Origin: Oscillospiraceae bacterium
GTDB lineage: Bacteria > Bacillota > Clostridia > Oscillospirales > Oscillospiraceae
DNA: 9,714 nt
Assembly (NCBI GenBank): GCA_902766215.1
Contig: CACXCV010000145.1
Location: 1-9,714 of the forward strand
Reading direction: 5' to 3'
Positions 7,051-9,714 of the stretch are shown here, in pieces; within the stretch, counting starts at the first letter, position 1; the number at the start of each line of letters is the position of its first letter. The position numbers and the translations under genes are program-made. The notes below the pieces were generated by a model. That model had not been told where the DNA came from, made no database searches, and worked only from the letters and a program-made list of their open reading frames with translations.

Positions 7051-7120
7051 TTTTCATTCCGTTCGTAACGTTTGCATCTGCCCCGTGTATATATAGACAG
7101 AACGGCCGAACGGAAGAAAA
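7051..7120. promoter_or_regulatory. Promoter region flanked by a long inverted repeat
   Basis: Arms TTTTCATTCCGTTCG (7051-7065) and CGAACGGAAGAAAA (7107-7120) match as an inverted repeat with one extra base. They enclose 41 nt that include GTAACG (7065-7070) and TATATA (7088-7093) 17 nt apart, and CGTGTATATAT (7084-7094). This is plausibly the promoter of the small ORF at 7166. It may be read by the ECF factor encoded upstream, but no consensus can be proved from one site. Confidence 0.4.
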
Positions 7121-7165
7121 CAAAGCAGGGCGGCCGAAAATCAAACTTTATCAGGAGGAATCATC

Positions 7166-7282
7166 ATGAACGAGATTGAAAAGCTGGAAGCGCTGAAGAA
7201 CGTTTCGGCAAAAAAACAGACGAGAGACGCCGCCGGCTGTGCGCACCACGTGCAGCCGGCGGTCTGTGCTGGCCGGGCATAA
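7166..7282 (+). CDS. Small ORF, possible truncated leader/precursor peptide
   Basis: A 38-residue ORF has an ideal ribosome binding site (AGGAGG, 8 nt before ATG) and a probable promoter 70 nt upstream, so translation is likely. The first 17 residues (MNEIEKLEALKNVSAKK) resemble the amphipathic leader of peptides exported by C39-type systems. An Ala-Gly pair at 23-24 is followed by a 14-residue tail with two Cys (C25, C34). No GG motif or known core is recognised. From 7230 the DNA is a strong inverted repeat, which argues that the codons there may instead be a remnant RNA hairpin joined to a broken gene. Its place beside an export locus supports the precursor idea; this is inference. Confidence 0.45.
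   Translation: MNEIEKLEALKNVSAKKQTRDAAGCAHHVQPAVCAGRA
7230..7262 (+). repeat. Inverted repeat inside the small ORF
   Basis: CCGCCGGCTG (7230-7239) and CAGCCGGCGG (7253-7262) form a perfect 10-bp GC-rich stem with a 13-nt loop. No T-run follows, so it is not a classical terminator. It could stabilise the mRNA or mark the end of a lost transcript. Confidence 0.6.
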
Positions 7283-7316
7283 CAAAAGCCTCTGCGCCCA
7301 AAGGGCGCAGGGGCTT
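7283..7316 (-). terminator. Intrinsic terminator for the dehydrogenase gene
   Basis: A 14-bp stem pairs 7286-7299 with 7303-7316 (one G-T pair) around an AAA loop. On the minus strand it is followed by TTGTT, 40 nt after the minus-strand stop codon. On the plus strand the following bases are not T-rich at once, so it acts mainly leftwards, though it may also stop the small-ORF transcript. Confidence 0.75.
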
Positions 7317-7354
7317 CAATTGGTTATTTCTTGTTGATTGAAGAACGCGGGAAT

Positions 7355-8380
7355 TCAGCAATAGTACTCCATGGGATAGGTCAGATATCCGATTTCGTCC
7401 AGCTGGTCGGCGGTGACATAGCCGGCGGGGGCCGTCAGCAGGCTGGGCAGGCGGTTGACGATGGTGGCGCAGGTGTGCTCGACGGTAGCAGGCTTGACCA
7501 CGTGGAACTCGGTGTCCGGCTCGCCGCTGATCTTCCAGTCGCACATATCGCCGTCATCGGGACCATAGACCTTGCCGATGGTTTCTTCCTCGATGGTAAT
7601 GCCCTGCATGGTTTCGATGGTGACCACGGCGGACATGCCGATGCAGCGGCCGGCCTCGATGGTCTTGCCCAGGGTGGAGGAATAGATATCATGGTCGATG
7701 ATATATGGCACATGCTTCTGCGAGATGGAACGGATGGTCAGGCCCAGCTTGCTGCAGATGGCCTCGCTGGCGTTCCAGGCATACGACGGCTCAAAGGCAT
7801 CGGGATGGGCAATCTTCTGCTCAAACTCCTCGGGCGTCAGGTCGCAGCCGTGGGCGTTGGCCAGAGCCAGGCCATATTCATCGACATTGTAGCTGTAGGC
7901 GCCCTGGATCTTGGTGATCTTGTTGCAGCCGCCGGCGACGAGGGCAACCATGTTGATCCAGAAAATATCCTGCATGCCGCTGCCGGTGATGGTGCAGCCG
8001 GTCTCCTTGGCCAGCGCGTCCAGCCGGTTGATCTGGGCGGCCGAGGTGGTCCAGGGGTAAATGGCCTCTTCGCAGGTGGTGATGACGTTGATGCCGCGGG
8101 CAACGCACTTTTCCACATGCTCATAGATGTCGCCAATGAAGCTGAACAGCGTGACGATTGCCACATCCGCATCGCACGAATCCAGCACCTTGTCTGCGTC
8201 GTTGGAGATCATCACGCCTGTTTTAAAGCCAAGACCGGCAAAGTCGCCGACGTCCTGTCCGACAACTGCGGGGTTGACGTCGATGGCACCGACAATCTGC
8301 GCGCCATGCTCGTGCAGGTAACGAAGAATATACTTGCTCATCTTACCGCAGCCATACTGAACTACTTTGATTTTTTCCAT
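7355..8380 (-). CDS. 2,4-diaminopentanoate dehydrogenase-like NAD(P)-dependent oxidoreductase
   Basis: A 341-residue protein of the dihydrodipicolinate-reductase-like Rossmann family. Residues 3-35 form the nucleotide-binding fold with VVQYGCGKMSKY (the GxGxM variant typical of this group) and D34 after the second strand. VITTCEEAIYPW (99-110) and GSGMQDIFW (133-141) are strongly like clostridial 2,4-diaminopentanoate dehydrogenases, which convert the diamino acid to 2-amino-4-oxopentanoate in ornithine fermentation. The C-terminal half includes ATVEHTCATIVNRLPSLL and APAGYVT. None of the other ornithine-pathway genes (racemase, aminomutase, thiolase subunits) is adjacent, so the true substrate is uncertain. 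The ATG at 8380 follows AAGGAGG by 9 nt. The gene is a single transcription unit with its own promoter and terminator. Confidence 0.82.
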   Translation of the reverse strand: MEKIKVVQYGCGKMSKYILRYLHEHGAQIVGAIDVNPAVVGQDVGDFAGLGFKTGVMISNDADKVLDSCDADVAIVTLFSFIGDIYEHVEKCVARGINVITTCEEAIYPWTTSAAQINRLDALAKETGCTITGSGMQDIFWINMVALVAGGCNKITKIQGAYSYNVDEYGLALANAHGCDLTPEEFEQKIAHPDAFEPSYAWNASEAICSKLGLTIRSISQKHVPYIIDHDIYSSTLGKTIEAGRCIGMSAVVTIETMQGITIEEETIGKVYGPDDGDMCDWKISGEPDTEFHVVKPATVEHTCATIVNRLPSLLTAPAGYVTADQLDEIGYLTYPMEYYC

Positions 8381-8447
8381 TCTTTTCAGCCTCCTTGTTC
8401 ATCTGACAGAAAGCACTGTGATCAGCACAATGTTCTGCTACTTACAG

Positions 8448-8474
8448 AGTATATCCAGATAGAAAAAGAATCAA
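8448..8474 (-). promoter_or_regulatory. Probable promoter of the dehydrogenase gene
   Basis: On the minus strand a good -10, TATACT (plus positions 8448-8453), lies in AT-rich sequence about 70 nt before the start. Upstream are TTGATT at 15 nt and TTGCTT at 19 nt, so neither -35 has ideal spacing. Confidence 0.4.
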
Positions 8475-8510
8475 GCAAGATTTGTAAAATTATTGTGAAT
8501 ATTCCGAAAA

Positions 8511-8544
8511 TAAAAAAACAAAAAAGAGCTTAGAGCTTTTTGAA
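8511..8544 (-). terminator. Weak hairpin with a long T-run after the membrane protein gene
   Basis: On the minus strand AAAAGCTCTAAGCTCTTTT forms a short imperfect hairpin followed by TTGTTTTTTTATTTTC. It lies about 35 nt after the stop of the gene ending at 8573, and the T-rich tail fits an intrinsic terminator despite the weak stem. Confidence 0.5.
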
Positions 8545-8572
8545 TTGGATGGACACGGCAGCAGGTACCACG

Positions 8573-9136
8573 TCACGATTGGCCGGACACGTCAACCAGC
8601 ATTCCCTGTTTTAAAATAGTTGATTTGGTTGCTTCTCTGTTGCCCCACTCTGTGCCATCGGAAAAAAAGACGCTGTAGATGTACAGCCGCACGGTTTTCA
8701 CACTGTCCTCAATCAACTGGTATGAGATTGAAGTGGATGCGCCGGCCTCAATCGCCGTATCTGTGTACAGCCTGTTTTGGGCGGTCCAGCCCGAGATTTC
8801 TTCGCCATATACATCCAGCGGTACGGCGTAAAACTGAATGGCGGAAATGGTTTTGCTTGTGGTGTTAGTAATGGAAATGGTCAGCTCCGGAAGACCGATG
8901 ATGGTTTCACCCATTTCGGCCGAGACGGCCACGCCGCAATCGCCATCGAAGACAGAACGGGAAGAAGAAACAGTACTGCTGTCTGCGGCGGAACTGCTGG
9001 CGGCTGGCTGTACGCGGCGATTTTCCCCGCTGCGTTGGTCGTCCTGCCCGTTGGAATCTGAGACGAATCCAATGAGCAGGATGGCGGCAAGGATGATTAG
9101 GACTCCCAACCAAATCCGTTTTTTTGTGTTGCTCAT
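8573..9136 (-). CDS. Membrane-anchored extracellular protein with an FxLYD-like beta domain
   Basis: A 187-residue protein: a short basic start, one hydrophobic helix at 8-25, a Ser/Ala/Asp-rich flexible linker (26-62), then a globular domain (about 63-187). The domain pattern, ELTISITNTTSKTISAIQFYAVPLDVYGEEI followed by a YQL block and a C-terminal WGNREATKS motif, looks like the FxLYD/DUF5780-type beta-sandwich found on clostridial surfaces. No lipobox Cys follows the helix, so it is probably an uncleaved signal anchor with the domain outside. The ATG at 9136 is preceded by AAAGGATG. It is divergent from the XRE regulator gene, with an inverted repeat in the shared gap, so it is a candidate target of that regulator. 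Its function is unknown. Confidence 0.7.
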   Translation of the reverse strand: MSNTKKRIWLGVLIILAAILLIGFVSDSNGQDDQRSGENRRVQPAASSSAADSSTVSSSRSVFDGDCGVAVSAEMGETIIGLPELTISITNTTSKTISAIQFYAVPLDVYGEEISGWTAQNRLYTDTAIEAGASTSISYQLIEDSVKTVRLYIYSVFFSDGTEWGNREATKSTILKQGMLVDVSGQS

Positions 9137-9169
9137 GTGCTTACATCCTTTCTGACTTTTATCTAAAAT

Positions 9170-9205
9170 TAAACTGTATAAGCATAAAAAAGCCCATACA
9201 GTTTA
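9170..9205. promoter_or_regulatory. Inverted repeat in the divergent promoter gap, likely operator
   Basis: TAAACTGTAT (9170-9179) and ATACAGTTTA (9196-9205) are a perfect 10-bp inverted repeat with a 16-nt spacer. They lie between the divergent starts at 9136 and 9267. A -10-like TATGAT (9208-9213) for the plus-strand gene lies right after the right arm, and TTATAC for the minus strand overlaps the left arm. This is the expected layout for autoregulation by the adjacent XRE protein; binding itself is inferred. Confidence 0.5.
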
Positions 9206-9266
9206 TTCTATGATAACACAACTGCCTATAAGATTCAAGCTGAAATTAACTGAATGGGTGATTAGC

Positions 9267-9599
9267 GTGGATTATTATCAGATTGGACAGCAGATTCGCA
9301 AGTACCGCAAGGCCTGCGGAATGTCGCAGGAACAGTTGGCTGAACGGATTAACATCTCGGTGACGCACATGAGCCACATCGAAACAGGCAACACCAAGCT
9401 CAGCCTGCCGGTGTTTCTGGATATTGCGCAGACGCTGGAAGTGCGGACAGACGACCTGCTGTGCGCGGCAAAGCCGGAGCGGAGGGAACTGGGTGATGAG
9501 TTGACGCAGCTTCTGGATGAATGTACGGCCCAGCAGCTGCGCATTGTAACAGAGGTTGCGCGGGCACTGAAAACATCACTGGAAAAATACGGTAAATAA
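9267..9599 (+). CDS. XRE-family helix-turn-helix transcriptional regulator
   Basis: A 110-residue Cro/C1-type repressor. The HTH domain covers about residues 5-65: IGQQIRKYRKACGMSQEQLAERINIS, then VTHMSHIETGNTKLS (recognition helix region) and the closing VFLDIAQTLEVRTDDLL. The short C-terminal helix (73-108) probably serves dimerisation. The GTG start at 9267 is chosen because GGGTGA lies just upstream and MDYYQIGQQIR is the usual beginning of this subfamily. The frame is open from an ATG at 9210, but that would add 19 atypical residues and overlap the -10-like element. It probably represses itself and the divergent membrane protein gene through the inverted repeat between them. Confidence 0.88.
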   Translation: MDYYQIGQQIRKYRKACGMSQEQLAERINISVTHMSHIETGNTKLSLPVFLDIAQTLEVRTDDLLCAAKPERRELGDELTQLLDECTAQQLRIVTEVARALKTSLEKYGK

Positions 9600-9674
9600 G
9601 ACCAACAAGTGAAACCAATCGGAAGCCGAAGGCGTATAACCTGCGCGCCGCGCGAACACCCGCCGGCAGCGGCT

Positions 9675-9710
9675 GCTCCGTCTAATATGGCGCAGACGGC
9701 CCCTTTTTCC
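9675..9710 (+). terminator. Possible terminator after the regulator gene
   Basis: CCGTCT (about 9678-9683) can pair with AGACGG across a 10-nt loop, followed by CCCCTTTTTCC. The stem is only 6 bp and the site is 75 nt after the stop, so this is a weak call near the window edge. Confidence 0.3.
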
Positions 9711-9714
9711 GGAA

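Noticed and set aside
7101..7138. Direct repeat CGGCCGAA (7103-7110 and 7131-7138) as an iteron or operator
   Set aside because: There are only two 8-bp copies in a GC-rich context, one overlapping the inverted-repeat arm. This is likely chance.
7331..8533. Long plus-strand open frame (400 codons)
   Set aside because: It lies opposite the dehydrogenase gene, which has full family motifs and a strong ribosome binding site. The plus-strand translation is an Asp/Gly/Ala/His-rich shadow.

Overview
The window looks like a piece of a Clostridia chromosome, probably a gut Oscillospiraceae-type Firmicute. The evidence is strong purine-rich ribosome binding sites (AAGGAGG, AGGAGG), GC-rich coding sequence with AT-rich promoters, an S-layer-homology protein of the kind common in that group, a clostridial-type amino-acid dehydrogenase and an NHLM-type peptide export locus. 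No tRNA, rRNA, CRISPR array, transposase or complete mobile element is visible. The organism assignment is inference.

Left part (1-3250). A strong bidirectional terminator (122-155) is followed by about 260 bp with nothing recognisable. Next come an internal fragment of a pyridoxamine-phosphate-oxidase-like gene (about 418-684), an intact membrane-anchored metallophosphoesterase on the minus strand (1802-681), and the 3' part of a secreted S-layer-homology protein (1818-3140, plus). The S-layer gene has lost its signal peptide and 5' end exactly where it meets the metallophosphoesterase start. A terminator follows at 3201-3249.

Middle part (3400-4300). A complete O6-methylguanine-DNA methyltransferase (ogt type) has its own promoter. 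After it comes a short stretch with hairpins and a 20-bp-stem bidirectional terminator (4254-4297).

Export locus (4585-7282). An ECF sigma factor with a good promoter is followed 2 nt later by an NHLM-type HlyD-like secretion protein. That gene carries an in-frame TAG at codon 32, at the start of its membrane helix. Next is a chimeric ORF: about 29 residues of the N-terminus of a C39 peptidase/ABC exporter, including the catalytic-Cys motif, joined in frame to the C-terminal part of an unrelated protein built of two copies of one domain. A 38-codon ORF with a perfect ribosome binding site and a leader-peptide-like start follows. In related loci the sigma factor, adaptor and exporters form a peptide (RiPP/bacteriocin) export system. 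Here the adaptor is interrupted and the exporter ATPases are absent, so the system as read is very probably non-functional, unless TAG is read through or the assembly is chimeric.

Right part (7286-9714). Three intact genes are present. They are a 2,4-diaminopentanoate-dehydrogenase-like oxidoreductase (minus), a membrane-anchored extracellular protein (minus), and a divergently transcribed XRE-family repressor (plus). A 10-bp inverted repeat lies in the promoter gap between the last two and is a likely operator.

The main theme is that the left and middle parts hold several truncated or fused genes beside intact ones. This may be a deletion-rich remnant region or a misassembly. The most interesting element is the broken sigma factor/export/peptide locus.
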